A DNA stretch of 46,929 nt from Thauera terpenica 58Eu (GTDB taxonomy: Bacteria; Pseudomonadota; Gammaproteobacteria; Burkholderiales; Rhodocyclaceae), in NCBI RefSeq assembly GCF_000443165.1, contig NZ_ATJV01000055.1:1-46929 (forward strand), given 5' to 3'. Position numbers and translations under genes: made by a program. The notes beneath the pieces were generated by a model. The model did no database searches, was not told the origin of the DNA, and worked only from the letters and a program-made list of their open reading frames with translations. This document shows positions 13,764-22,770 of the stretch, piece by piece; within the stretch, counting starts at the first letter, position 1; each line of letters starts with the position of its first letter.

Positions 13764-13906
13764 GGTTTACTCCAGTGTGCAGACCTATAGTCCACCTGCG
13801 ACAAAACGCCACAGGACATTCTGTCACAGCCATCTGCGTCGTCTGCGCCCCGCACACGAACCCCGGATGACTGGACGGGCACCGATCAAGCCAGAACGGG
13901 AGCACC

Positions 13907-15868
13907 ATGCTCATGAATGAAAACGCCAAGATGAATCAGGTCGAAGTAAGCCCCGACCCGAGCCGCCGCAAGTTCCTCAACACCGCCGCACTGGCCGGCT
14001 TGGCGGGTGCCGGCTTGTCGGTCGGCCTTTCGGCCTGCAACAAGGAATCTGCCCCTGCCCCTGCCGCCGGCACCGCCCCCGCAGCCGCACCCAAGGCAGT
14101 CGCCTCCGGCAGTGACCTGAAGCTCCACATGGCACCGGGCGAACTCGACACCTATTATGGCATCTGGTCCGGCGGCCACTCGGGCGAGTGCCGCATTCTC
14201 GGCTTGCCCTCTGGCCGTGAAATCAAGCGCATCCCGACCTTCAACATCGATTGCATGAGCGGCTGGGGCATCACCAACGAGTCGAAGAAGGTCATCGGCA
14301 CCCGTGCAAACGGTGAGCTGAAGTACAAGACCGGCGACACTCACCACATCCACGGCTCCTACACCGACGGCACCTACGACGGCAAGTACTTCTGGGTCAA
14401 CGACAAGATCCACGGCCGCCTCGGTCGTATCCGCGGCGACGTCTTCGAGTGCGACGCGATCACCGAACTGCCCAACATCCAGGGCTTCCACGGCATCTTC
14501 TCGGACAAGCGCGACCCGGTCGACCCGGCGATCAACCACACCACCCGCGTGTTCTGCGGCAACGAGTTCCACATTCCGCAGCCGAACGACGGCCGCGATC
14601 TGGACGACCCGACCCTGTACTACTGCCTGTTCACCTGCGTCGACGCCGATACCATGCAAGTGCGCTGGCAGTGCAAGGTCGACGGCAACATGGACCTGGT
14701 CGCCACCTCCTATGACGGTCGCTTCGCCTGCTCCAACCAGTACAACACCGAGGGTGGTGCACGCTACGAAGACATGATGTCGGCCGAGATGGACGCCTGC
14801 GTATTCTTCGACGTCGCTCGCATCGAGCAGGCCATCAAGGACGGCAAGTCCTTCACTGTCGGCACCTCCAAGGTGCCCGTTGTCGACGGCACCAAGGCCG
14901 CCAACACGGACCCGAAGACTGCCCTCACCGCCTATGTGCCAGTGCCGAAGAACCCGCACGGCGTCAATGCCAGCCCGGACGGCAAGTACATGATCTGCTC
15001 GGGCAAGCTGTCGCCCACGTGCACGGTCATTGAAGTCAGCAAGGTTGCCGACTTCTTTGACGGCAAGCTCGACGACATCCGCAAGTCAGTGGTTTCCGAA
15101 GTCGAAGTTGGCCTCGGCCCCCTGCACACCACCTACGACGGTCGCGGCAACGCCTTCACCACGCTGTTCCTGGACAGCCAGATCGTGAAGTGGAACATCG
15201 ACGCCGCGATCAAGTTCTACGAAGGCGACAAGAACGTCCAGTATGTGGTCGACCGCATTGACGTGCATTACCAGCCCGGCCACATCAGCTCCGACATGGG
15301 CGAGACCAAGGAAGCCGGCGGCCAGTTCCTGGCCGTGGGTTGCAAGTTCTCCAAGGACCGCTTCCTGCCGGTCGGCCCGATGCACCCGGAAAACGAACAA
15401 CTGATCGACATCCGTGGCGAGAAGATGGTGCTGCTGGCCGACCACCCAGTGCATCCGGAGCCGCACGACTTCGTCATCGTCAAGCGCGAGATCATCAAGA
15501 CCAAGCAGGTCGGCAACCTTGCCGACCACCCGCTGTCGCTCAAGGACGCGAAGGAATCCGGCGTGTTCCGCGACGGCAACAAGGTCACGGTCAGGATCGC
15601 CTCGCAGGCTCCTGCCTACAGTCTGCGCGAGTTCGAGGTGAAGCTGGGCGACGAGGTGACGATCATCCTGACCAACCTCGACAAGATCGAAGACCTCACC
15701 CACGGCTGGGCGATACCCAAGTACGACATCAACTTCACCGTCAACCCGCTGGAGACGAAGTCCGTCACCTTCACGGCCGACAAGCCGGGTGTGTTCTGGT
15801 GCTACTGCACGCACTTCTGCCACGCCTTGCACCTGGAGATGCGCACGCGCATGCTCGTGCGTCCGTAA
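13907..15868 (+). CDS. nosZ: Nitrous oxide reductase, clade I
   Basis: A 653-residue periplasmic multicopper enzyme that reduces N2O to N2. The N-terminus carries a Tat signal (SRRKFLN, then a Gly/Ala-rich helix), which marks clade I. The seven-bladed propeller holds the CuZ histidines, including the block THHIHGSYTDGTYDG. The C-terminal cupredoxin domain has FWCYCTHFCHALHLEM with CuA ligands Cys634, Cys638, His642 and Met645. Length is normal. The ATG at 13907 has GGGAG upstream; an ATG two codons later is possible. It is first in the cluster, before nosR, and is followed by its own hairpin terminator, so it probably forms a separate transcript. Confidence 0.97.
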   Translation: MLMNENAKMNQVEVSPDPSRRKFLNTAALAGLAGAGLSVGLSACNKESAPAPAAGTAPAAAPKAVASGSDLKLHMAPGELDTYYGIWSGGHSGECRILGLPSGREIKRIPTFNIDCMSGWGITNESKKVIGTRANGELKYKTGDTHHIHGSYTDGTYDGKYFWVNDKIHGRLGRIRGDVFECDAITELPNIQGFHGIFSDKRDPVDPAINHTTRVFCGNEFHIPQPNDGRDLDDPTLYYCLFTCVDADTMQVRWQCKVDGNMDLVATSYDGRFACSNQYNTEGGARYEDMMSAEMDACVFFDVARIEQAIKDGKSFTVGTSKVPVVDGTKAANTDPKTALTAYVPVPKNPHGVNASPDGKYMICSGKLSPTCTVIEVSKVADFFDGKLDDIRKSVVSEVEVGLGPLHTTYDGRGNAFTTLFLDSQIVKWNIDAAIKFYEGDKNVQYVVDRIDVHYQPGHISSDMGETKEAGGQFLAVGCKFSKDRFLPVGPMHPENEQLIDIRGEKMVLLADHPVHPEPHDFVIVKREIIKTKQVGNLADHPLSLKDAKESGVFRDGNKVTVRIASQAPAYSLREFEVKLGDEVTIILTNLDKIEDLTHGWAIPKYDINFTVNPLETKSVTFTADKPGVFWCYCTHFCHALHLEMRTRMLVRP

Positions 15869-15911
15869 GCTCGGACTGCACCGTGTCACTCTTGAGTGAC
15901 GCCGTCTGAAG

Positions 15912-15940
15912 ATCGAGGGGCTCGCGCCCCTCGATTGCTT
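15912..15940 (+). terminator. Terminator after nosZ
   Basis: ATCGAGGGG (15912-15920) pairs perfectly with CCCCTCGAT (15927-15935) over a 6-base loop, followed by TGCTTT. It separates nosZ from nosR. Confidence 0.75.
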
Positions 15941-15985
15941 TCCGCCGTCTGCTCATCTCCGATTCTGGCGGCAGCCTGCGACAAT

Positions 15986-15999
15986 TTGACCCTAGACAA
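15986..15999 (+). promoter_or_regulatory. FNR/DNR-like box before nosR
   Basis: TTGAC-CCTA-GACAA resembles TTGAT-N4-ATCAA (7 of 10 fixed positions). Its centre lies about 63 bases before the nosR start, which leaves room for activation at the usual -41.5 position. Confidence 0.5.
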
Positions 16000-16055
16000 A
16001 TACGCGCAGGGTGTGGCGGCATAAACTCCATCGCAAGTTACTTATGGAGCTCATC

Positions 16056-18239
16056 ATGAAGCCCCTCTCTGCCCTGCGGGGTGTTGCGCTCGCAGCCCTG
16101 CTCGCCATCGCGCCCCTCCTGCCGCAGGCCGCCTCCGCGCAAACCGCCTACGAGGCAAACCTGCCGCCCGAGGTCAACACTGCACCCGCGCTGTGCAACT
16201 ACGTACCCTGTAGCGAAGTCCTGCCGGGCGCGACCAGCTTCTCCGAGCGCAAGGGTCAGCCGCCCTACGTCGAGGGCTACTCCGAAGAAAATGGCGAGCG
16301 CAAGCTGGTCGGCTACGTCGTGCTGTCCACCGATGTCACCGACACCCCCGCCTATTCCGGAAAGCCGGTCATCACGCTGATCGGTCTGACGCCGGAAGGC
16401 AACTTCGCCGGCATCAAGATCCTCAAGCACTCTGAACCCATTTTGTTGCTTGGCATCCCCGAGTCAGCCCTCACCGAGTTCAACGACCAATACCTGGGCA
16501 AGTTCGTCGGCGCCAACATTGAAATCGGCCGCTCACGCCCGGAAGAAGACATGATCGGCCTTGACGCCATCTCGGGCGCCACAGTAACCGTGATCGCGCA
16601 GAATCAGGTCATGATGATGTCGGGCGCCGCGGTCGGGCGCCAGGTCGGCATTCTGGAAGCGACCGTGCGCCCACAGGCGACGTTCGTAGACCGCGGCCGT
16701 ACGCTCGACTGGGCAACGCTGGTCGAGGAAGGCCTGGTCCAGCGCCTGACGGTGAAGCCCGAGCAGGTCGGCCTCAAGCGCGACAAGGAACCGTTCATCG
16801 ATCTGTGGTTCGGTTACCTGAACCACCCCGAAGTCGGACGCGCAATCATGGGCGACACCGGCTGGCGCGACCTGATGGGGCGCATCAAGGAGGGCGAGCA
16901 TGCGCTGTTCGTGATCCGTGCCGGCGGCAAGGAATCATTCAAGGGTTCAGGCTTCGTGCGCGGCGGCATCTACGATCGCGTGCAGTTGCGCCAGGGCCAG
17001 GATGTGTTCACCTTCCGCGACCTCGACTATCTGCCCCTTTGGGGAGTGCAGGCACAGGGAGCACCGTCCTTCACCGAGTCGGCGATCTTCATCGTGCACT
17101 CGTCCTCGTTCTCCGGCGCCTTTCCATGGAAGTTCATCTTCCTCGGCAACCGCGTCGACCGTGAGACCGGCGCCCGCACCTTCCTCAACTTCGACAGGGA
17201 ATACTGGCTGCCCGCCGCCTATCTGGAAGGCGGCCGTCCGGTGGTGACCAAGCCAGACGCACCCTGGGTCCGGGTGTGGAAGACGCGCGCGGTCGAGATC
17301 GTGCTGTTCTCGATCCTGCTCGTGGGCGTGGGCGCGGTGTACGCGATGCGTGACCGCCTGACGCGGATGTCTACGCGCAAGAACAAGTGGCCAATCGACG
17401 GCTTCAAGTACGCCGCCTGGATCATCAGCATCTTCTTCATCGGCTTCTACCTGATGGCGCAACCGTCCATCACTCAGGTGCTGACCTGGTTCCACGCCCT
17501 GCTGTTCCAGTGGAAATGGGAGCTGTTCCTGACCGATCCCTTCATCTTCCTGTTCTGGATCTTCATCATCGTCACCGTGTTCCTGTGGGGACGTGGACTA
17601 TTCTGCGGCTGGCTGTGCCCCTTCGGCTCCTTGTCCGAGTTGCTCTACAAGGTCGGCAGCAAGCTCGGCCTCAAGCGCTTCCAGTTCATGCTGCCGATGA
17701 AGTGGCACAACCGCCTGAAGTGGGTGAAATACTTCGTGTTCTTCGGCCTGCTCGCGGTGTCGGTGCTGTCTATGGGTCTGGCCGAGAAGCTGGCCGAGGT
17801 GGAGCCGTTCAAGACTACCTTCCTGGTCGGTCTCCTCAATCGCAGCTGGCCCTACACCCTGTTCGCAGCCGGTCTGCTCGGCCTGTCCATCTTCACCGAG
17901 CGCCCGTTCTGCAAGTACCTGTGCCCGCTGGGGGCCGCGCTGGCCATGCCTTCGACCTTCCGCTGGTTCGGCCTCAAGCGCAAGCAGGAGTGCGACACCT
18001 GCAAGGCCTGCGCCGTAGGCTGCGGCTCACTGGCGATCGACGACAAGGGTCGCATCGACCATCGCGAGTGCATGCTGTGCCTGGACTGCATGGTGATGTA
18101 CACCGATGAGCACGCCTGCCCGCCGCTGGCCAAGGAGCGCAAGCGTCGCACCAAGGCCGGACTGCCGCTGACACCGATCGGCAAGGACGGCTACTACATC
18201 CCGATCAAGCCCGTGGCGCCCGCGGCGCCCCGTGCCTGA
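16056..18239 (+). CDS. nosR: NosR, flavin and iron-sulfur membrane protein for N2O reduction
   Basis: A 727-residue protein. Residues 1-29 form a Sec signal peptide. A periplasmic FMN-binding domain follows, with the SGATVT flavin-attachment motif near 173-178. After several membrane helices come two C-x3-CP motifs (CGWLCPFG near 516 and CKYLCPLG near 618). The C-terminal ferredoxin-like part has CDTCKACAVGC and CMLCLDC, for two [4Fe-4S] clusters. NosR feeds electrons to NosZ and is needed for its expression and maintenance. The start at 16056 is chosen for GGAG just upstream and a proper signal peptide; longer starts at 16011 or 16044 are less likely. Confidence 0.95.
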   Translation: MKPLSALRGVALAALLAIAPLLPQAASAQTAYEANLPPEVNTAPALCNYVPCSEVLPGATSFSERKGQPPYVEGYSEENGERKLVGYVVLSTDVTDTPAYSGKPVITLIGLTPEGNFAGIKILKHSEPILLLGIPESALTEFNDQYLGKFVGANIEIGRSRPEEDMIGLDAISGATVTVIAQNQVMMMSGAAVGRQVGILEATVRPQATFVDRGRTLDWATLVEEGLVQRLTVKPEQVGLKRDKEPFIDLWFGYLNHPEVGRAIMGDTGWRDLMGRIKEGEHALFVIRAGGKESFKGSGFVRGGIYDRVQLRQGQDVFTFRDLDYLPLWGVQAQGAPSFTESAIFIVHSSSFSGAFPWKFIFLGNRVDRETGARTFLNFDREYWLPAAYLEGGRPVVTKPDAPWVRVWKTRAVEIVLFSILLVGVGAVYAMRDRLTRMSTRKNKWPIDGFKYAAWIISIFFIGFYLMAQPSITQVLTWFHALLFQWKWELFLTDPFIFLFWIFIIVTVFLWGRGLFCGWLCPFGSLSELLYKVGSKLGLKRFQFMLPMKWHNRLKWVKYFVFFGLLAVSVLSMGLAEKLAEVEPFKTTFLVGLLNRSWPYTLFAAGLLGLSIFTERPFCKYLCPLGAALAMPSTFRWFGLKRKQECDTCKACAVGCGSLAIDDKGRIDHRECMLCLDCMVMYTDEHACPPLAKERKRRTKAGLPLTPIGKDGYYIPIKPVAPAAPRA

Positions 18240-18270
18240 TTCCGACACGGTAATGAAGGAGGATTCGATC

Positions 18271-18696
18271 ATGGTCGATCCACGTATTCTGACTGAGGCG
18301 GTTGAGCCGCCCTATGCCAGCAGCGGCGCCGCAAGCCGCCTGCTGGCCGAAGTCTGGGACCACCTGTGGCCGTGGAGTCGCAACGGCTTCCAGCGTCAGC
18401 GCATGATCCAGGCTGCCGGTCTGGCGCTGGCCGTCGCCGCCAGCGTGGCATGGATCCTGGCTGCGATGGGCAGCATGACGCCTGGCGCCATCATTGGCTG
18501 GTGGTTCGGGTGGAGCGTCTTCGAAGTACTGGTACGCCTCGGCTCCAAGCCCTACGTCAAGGACGGCCCGTGGTGGGGAAATCGCTACCGTCGCGCCAGC
18601 CTGATGGACATGGTGTGCTATGTTGGCTTCAAGAACCTGCTGATCGGTGCCACGCTGTTTCTGCTGCTCAAGAGCCTGGGACTGATCCAGATCTGA
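18271..18696 (+). CDS. Unknown membrane protein of the nos cluster
   Basis: A 141-residue protein with two or three hydrophobic helices: about residues 47-67 (AAGLALAVAASVAWILAAMG), a Trp-rich one at 75-92 (IIGWWFGWSVFEVLV) and a C-terminal one ending LLLKSLGLIQI. Between them lies KPYVKDGPWWGNRYRRA. The start at 18271 has a perfect AAGGAGG upstream; a longer frame from 18232 overlaps nosR. It lies 31 bases after nosR and ends at a terminator, so it belongs to the nosR transcript. Function is unknown. The context suggests a helper of NosR or an electron-transfer partner. Confidence 0.75.
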   Translation: MVDPRILTEAVEPPYASSGAASRLLAEVWDHLWPWSRNGFQRQRMIQAAGLALAVAASVAWILAAMGSMTPGAIIGWWFGWSVFEVLVRLGSKPYVKDGPWWGNRYRRASLMDMVCYVGFKNLLIGATLFLLLKSLGLIQI

Positions 18697-18723
18697 GGCC
18701 CCGCCCCACGCTGTTTACCCTGT

Positions 18724-18752
18724 GCGCCGCCCTTAGGGGCGGCGCCTTGTTT
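18724..18752 (+). terminator. Terminator after the nosR transcript
   Basis: GCGCCGCCC (18724-18732) pairs with GGGCGGCGC (18737-18745) over a TTAG loop, followed by CTTGTTTT. Confidence 0.75.
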
Positions 18753-18781
18753 TCCTCACTCACGGCCGGCGCTCGTAGCGC

Positions 18782-18795
18782 TTCACCTAGATCAA
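18782..18795 (+). promoter_or_regulatory. FNR/DNR-like box before nosD
   Basis: TTCAC-CTAG-ATCAA has a perfect right half-site and a weak left one. It lies about 64 bases before nosD and just after a terminator, so nosDFYL probably has its own anaerobic promoter. Confidence 0.45.
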
Positions 18796-18852
18796 TTACC
18801 GCGCTGACATTGCGTCGCATACTGCTCGCAATCGTCAAGCACCCACCGTTCA

Positions 18853-20139
18853 ATGCACCCCTCCCTTCGCCTTCTCATTACCCTTGGCACCGCAGCGCTG
18901 CTTGCCGGGCTGACCACGCCGGCCACGGCCGCGGTGTGGCGGGTTAAGGCCGGCGAATCCATCCAGGTGGCGATCGACCGCGCCGAACCCGGCGACACCA
19001 TCGAAATCGAGCGTGCTCGCTATTTCGGCCACCTGCTGGTTGACAAGCCCTTGACGCTGCGTGGCATCAACCGCCCGACGATCGATGGCGAGTTGAAGGA
19101 GAACACGATCAGCGTGAAGGCGGAAAACGTTACCGTCGAAGGACTGATCGTCGCCAATTCGGGGGGCGACACCCTTTACCAGCACGCTGGCGTCTACATC
19201 TACCCCGGTTCGCACAAGGCCGTGGTGCGCAACTGCGACTTCTCCTACACCCTGTTCGGGATGTGGATCGAGAAAGCGGACGACGTGCTGATCGAGAACA
19301 ATCTCATCACCGGCAAGCGCGATTTCGATTCCCCGCGGCGCGGCAACGGCATCCAGCTGTACAACACCCAGCGCGCGCGCATCATCGGCAACAACATCAG
19401 CTTCGTGCGCGACGCGATCTACGTCGACGTGTCGCATGACGCCATCTTCCGTGGCAACAAGCTGCACCACAGCCGCTATGGCACGCACTACATGACCTCC
19501 TACCGCAATCTGTGGGAAGGCAACGAGACCTGGTACAACCGCGGTGGTCTGGCGCTCATGGAAGTGCGCAGCCAGGTTGTGCGCAACAACATCGCCTGGG
19601 GCAATTCTGACCACGGCATCATGCTGCGCACCATTCAGGACTCGGTGATCGAGGGCAACATCGTCGCCGGCAACCAGCGCGGCTTCTTCATCTACGATGC
19701 TGAATACAACGAGATTCGGGGCAACCGTGTGATCGACAACATGGTCGGCATTCACCTGTGGGCCGGCTCGAAGAACAACCAGGTCGAAACCAACGACTTC
19801 ATCGCCAACCGTGAACAGATCCGCTACGTCGCTGCGCGCGACATGATCTGGGGTGAGAAGGAAGGCAACTACTGGAGCAACTACCTCGGCTGGGACCGCA
19901 ACGGCGACGACATCGGCGACGTGCAGTACGAGGCCAACGACATGGTGGACCGCCTGTCCTGGCGCCACCCGATGATGAAACTGCTGCTGGCAAGCCCGGC
20001 GGTGCAGACGCTACGCCTGGTCGGACAGCAGTTCCCGCTCTTGCGTGCCCCGAGCATCGTCGACCCCAAGCCTCGCATGCAGCCGTTCAACCCTGACTGG
20101 AGCCAATGGCGTGGCCGATATTTCCCCCGCTCCAAGTAA
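18853..20139 (+). CDS. nosD: NosD, periplasmic beta-helix protein for NosZ copper-site assembly
   Basis: A 428-residue protein with a Sec signal peptide (cleavage near ATAAVW) and a long right-handed beta-helix (CASH/NosD repeats). Repeats are visible as recurring N-N-x-I, G-N-x-h and I-x-x-N segments such as VLIENNLITGK and RIIGNNISFV. NosD works with the NosF/NosY ABC transporter in building the CuZ site of NosZ. The C-terminal part has NYWSNYLGWDRNGDDIGD, typical of the family. The ribosome site is weak. The end overlaps the likely nosF start. Confidence 0.93.
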   Translation: MHPSLRLLITLGTAALLAGLTTPATAAVWRVKAGESIQVAIDRAEPGDTIEIERARYFGHLLVDKPLTLRGINRPTIDGELKENTISVKAENVTVEGLIVANSGGDTLYQHAGVYIYPGSHKAVVRNCDFSYTLFGMWIEKADDVLIENNLITGKRDFDSPRRGNGIQLYNTQRARIIGNNISFVRDAIYVDVSHDAIFRGNKLHHSRYGTHYMTSYRNLWEGNETWYNRGGLALMEVRSQVVRNNIAWGNSDHGIMLRTIQDSVIEGNIVAGNQRGFFIYDAEYNEIRGNRVIDNMVGIHLWAGSKNNQVETNDFIANREQIRYVAARDMIWGEKEGNYWSNYLGWDRNGDDIGDVQYEANDMVDRLSWRHPMMKLLLASPAVQTLRLVGQQFPLLRAPSIVDPKPRMQPFNPDWSQWRGRYFPRSK

Positions 20140-21070
20140 TCAACCTTCGCGCGGAGCACGCGCGGTGATCGTCGCCCGTGGCGTGCACAAGCATTACGGC
20201 AGCATCCATGCGGTCGACGGCGTCGACCTCGACGTACAGGAAGGCGAGCTGTTCGGCCTGATCGGGCACAACGGTGCCGGCAAGAGCACGATGTTCAAGA
20301 TGATGCTCGGCCTCATCCCGGTCACGGCCGGCGACATCCATATCGACGGTGCGCCCGTCGGCAGCGCGGGCGGCGACTTTCGTGCGGTGCGGCGCAAGAT
20401 CGGCTACCTGCCCGAGAGCGTCGTGCTCTACGACAACCTTACCGGCCTCGAGACTCTGCACTTCTTCTCCAAGCTGAAGGGCGTCTCGCCCAAGGACAAC
20501 GCCACGCTGCTCGAACGCGTCGGCCTCGCTCACGCGGCCAAGCGACGGGTGCGCGAATACTCCAAGGGCATGCGCCAGCGCCTCGGCTTCGCTCAGGCGC
20601 TGCTCGGCACGCCCCGTATCCTGTTCCTCGACGAACCCACCTCCGGCCTCGATCCGGAGGCGATCCGGGGTTTCTACGCCATCCTGCGACAGCTGAAGAG
20701 CGAAGGCGTGACCATGATCATCACCTCGCACATCCTGGCCGAGATCCAGGAGCGGGTAGACCGTCTGACCATCATGGCCGCCGGCAAGGTGCAGGCCACC
20801 GGCACCGTGCAGGGACTGCGCGAGCAGATGGACCTGCCCCTGTGGTTCAGCGTACGTGTGGCAGCGGAGGACTTCGAGGCCGTGCGCGCCGCGCTCGGCC
20901 ACCTGCCGGTGGCGGCAATCGAGGCACGCGACGACCATGTGGCGGTGCAGTGCAAGCGCGACACGAAGATGGCGGTGATCGCCGCACTCGCCACGCTGGG
21001 CGACAAGGTGCGCGATCTCAACGTGCGCGAACCCTCGCTCGAAGACGTGTTCTTCGGCTTTTCGGACTAA
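20111..21070 (+). CDS. nosF: NosF, ABC transporter ATPase for NosZ maturation
   Basis: A 319-residue ATP-binding subunit. Walker A is GHNGAGKST, the Q-loop region is YLPESVVLYDNL, the signature is YSKGMRQRLG (SKGMRQR in place of LSGGQ, normal for this family), Walker B is ILFLDEPTSGLD, and the switch His is in ITSHILAE. A C-terminal domain of about 90 residues follows. The GTG at 20111 overlaps nosD by 29 bases and has TGGAG upstream; a GTG at 20165, with GGAG upstream, would give 301 residues and fits family length equally well. It energises NosY at the inner membrane. Confidence 0.92.
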   Translation: MADISPAPSNQPSRGARAVIVARGVHKHYGSIHAVDGVDLDVQEGELFGLIGHNGAGKSTMFKMMLGLIPVTAGDIHIDGAPVGSAGGDFRAVRRKIGYLPESVVLYDNLTGLETLHFFSKLKGVSPKDNATLLERVGLAHAAKRRVREYSKGMRQRLGFAQALLGTPRILFLDEPTSGLDPEAIRGFYAILRQLKSEGVTMIITSHILAEIQERVDRLTIMAAGKVQATGTVQGLREQMDLPLWFSVRVAAEDFEAVRAALGHLPVAAIEARDDHVAVQCKRDTKMAVIAALATLGDKVRDLNVREPSLEDVFFGFSD

Positions 21071-21080
21071 GGGGCGGATC

Positions 21081-21911
21081 ATGGAGTTCTCGCAGATTGC
21101 CGCCATCGCCAGCAAGGAGTTCTGGGACCGCATCCGCAACCGCTGGGTGCTGGCGGTGGCATTGGTGTTCACCGCCTTCGCGCTCTCGATCGCCTACTTC
21201 GGCGCAGCGCAACAGGGCACGGTAGGCTTCCGCTCGATCGAAGTCACCATCGCCAGCCTCGTCAGCCTGGTCATCTACCTGATTCCGCTGATCGCGCTGA
21301 TGCTCGGCTTCGACGCCATCGTCGGCGAGCGCGAACACGGCTCGCTCGACCTGCTGCTGTCGATGCCGATCACTCGCGGCGAGTTACTGCTGGGCAAATA
21401 CCTCGGCCTGGCCGGCGCGCTTGCATTTTCCACCGTGGCCGGCTTCGGCCTGGTCGGACTCGTGCTCTCGGCACAGCTAGACCTCAACGCCCTATTCCAC
21501 TACTTCGGCTTCATGCTCAGTTCAGTGCTGCTGGGATGCGCCTTTCTCAGCCTGGCGGTGATGCTCTCAGTGTTCGCGTCCGATCGCACGCGCGCCTCCG
21601 GGCTGGCGATCGCGATGTGGTTCTTCTTCGTGCTGATCTTCGACCTGCTGCTACTGGCCGTACTGGTCGTCACCGCCGGCCAGTGGGGTGGCGAGGCCTT
21701 GCCCTACCTGCTGTTGTTGAACCCGGCGGACGTGTTCCGCATCCTCAACATATTTTCGCTGGAAGACGTACGCACCCTGTACGGTCTATCCACCGTCTTC
21801 CCGCCAGCGCTGGCCAAGCCCTGGCTACTCGGGCTCGTGATGCTGGGCTGGATCATCGCCCCGCTCGCGATCGCGGGCTGGCGCTTCCGGCTCAGCGCGA
21901 GCCGCGCCTGA
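21081..21911 (+). CDS. nosY: NosY, ABC transporter membrane subunit
   Basis: A 276-residue permease with six hydrophobic segments and the ABC-2 type start IAAIASKEFWDRIRNRWV. The family motif VGEREHGSLDLLLSMPITRGELLLGKYLG is present in full between the second and third helices. It pairs with NosF and NosD to handle sulfur or copper species for CuZ assembly. It starts 10 bases after nosF, with AAGGGGCGG upstream. Confidence 0.93.
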   Translation: MEFSQIAAIASKEFWDRIRNRWVLAVALVFTAFALSIAYFGAAQQGTVGFRSIEVTIASLVSLVIYLIPLIALMLGFDAIVGEREHGSLDLLLSMPITRGELLLGKYLGLAGALAFSTVAGFGLVGLVLSAQLDLNALFHYFGFMLSSVLLGCAFLSLAVMLSVFASDRTRASGLAIAMWFFFVLIFDLLLLAVLVVTAGQWGGEALPYLLLLNPADVFRILNIFSLEDVRTLYGLSTVFPPALAKPWLLGLVMLGWIIAPLAIAGWRFRLSASRA

Positions 21912-21935
21912 TCGACTGCGACTGGAGAACTTCCG

Positions 21936-22487
21936 ATGTGCATACACCATGGCTGCAAGCACCCTGCGCTTGACCGCCGCCGCTTCCTGATCGCCAGCGC
22001 CGCCGCCGGCCTGCTCGCCGCTTGCGGCGGATCCAGTGACGGTAGTGGCGCGGTCGCCGCGCTCGAGATCGATCGCAGCACCAGTTGCGCCCTCGACGGC
22101 ATGCTGCTCGCCGACTATCCCGGCCCCAAGGCGCAGGTTCACTACAGCGGCCTGGCACAGCCCGACTGGTTCTGCGACACGCTGGAGATGTTCAACGTCT
22201 ACCTGAACCCCGAGCAGGCACGTCTCGTCACCGGCATGTTCGTGCAGGACATGGGCAAGACGGACTGGGACAAACCCGTGGCCAACTGGATCGATGCGAA
22301 GACGGCCATCTACGTGTTCGGCTCGAAGCGACTGGGCTCGATGGGGCCGACCGCTGCATCCTTCTCAAGCGAGGCAGACGCCCAGGCCTTTGCCGCACAG
22401 CACGGCGGCAAGGTGTTGAAGTTCGACGAGGTCAAGCCCGACATGGTCATCCTCGACGGCGGCGCCTTGCACGACCAATCCATGTAA
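21936..22487 (+). CDS. nosL: NosL, copper-chaperone lipoprotein (first copy)
   Basis: A 183-residue lipoprotein. The signal combines a Tat-like DRRRFL with the lipobox LAAC near residues 28-31. The family's metal-site motif, usually C-x2-C-G-M, reads CALDGM here (second Cys replaced by Asp). The rest is typical: LLADYPGPKAQVHY, DWFCDTLEMFN and a C-terminal MVILDGG. NosL delivers Cu(I) for NosZ. A second family member with an intact CPVCGM lies at 23138. The gene follows nosY by 24 bases. Confidence 0.9.
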   Translation: MCIHHGCKHPALDRRRFLIASAAAGLLAACGGSSDGSGAVAALEIDRSTSCALDGMLLADYPGPKAQVHYSGLAQPDWFCDTLEMFNVYLNPEQARLVTGMFVQDMGKTDWDKPVANWIDAKTAIYVFGSKRLGSMGPTAASFSSEADAQAFAAQHGGKVLKFDEVKPDMVILDGGALHDQSM

Positions 22488-22500
22488 GGGACGTAACAGC

Positions 22501-22770
22501 ATGAATCCGATTTACGGCGCCCTGACACCCGAGGTCGCGCTCGAACTGGAGCCGCTTTCGCGGCTGGTCTATGAAGCACGCGAAAACCGCCGCCAGGTGC
22601 TGGATGCCGTTGGCGCGAGCGACGAAGCCAGCCTGCTGGCGCGCATCGCTGCGGCGGAGATAGGGGAACACCCGGCTTATGAGCACTATTTGGCCGCCCG
22701 CATTCTTGCCGACACCCACGAGGCCGCACGCAAGGCAGTGGCGGCGCTTCTGCACGAGGTCAATGGCTGA
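22501..22770 (+). CDS. Small helical protein of the nos cluster
   Basis: An 89-residue, mostly alpha-helical, soluble protein: Leu/Glu/Ala-rich, with RLVYEARENRRQVLDAV and EIGEHPAYEHYLAARIL as landmarks. The start is 13 bases after nosL, with GGGACGTAACAGC upstream. The stop overlaps the next gene by one base (TGATG), so the two are coupled. No known domain is recognised. It may be a partner of the TumE-like protein that follows. Confidence 0.65.
   Translation: MNPIYGALTPEVALELEPLSRLVYEARENRRQVLDAVGASDEASLLARIAAAEIGEHPAYEHYLAARILADTHEAARKAVAALLHEVNG

Noticed and set aside
13886-14959. A 357-codon minus-strand frame opposite nosZ
   Set aside because: nosZ on the plus strand is certain. The mirror frame is low-complexity Val/Gly/Ala.
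18850-19968. A 372-codon minus-strand frame opposite nosD
   Set aside because: It is a mirror of the beta-helix repeats of nosD, which make an apparent Val/Asp/His repeat. It is not a separate protein.
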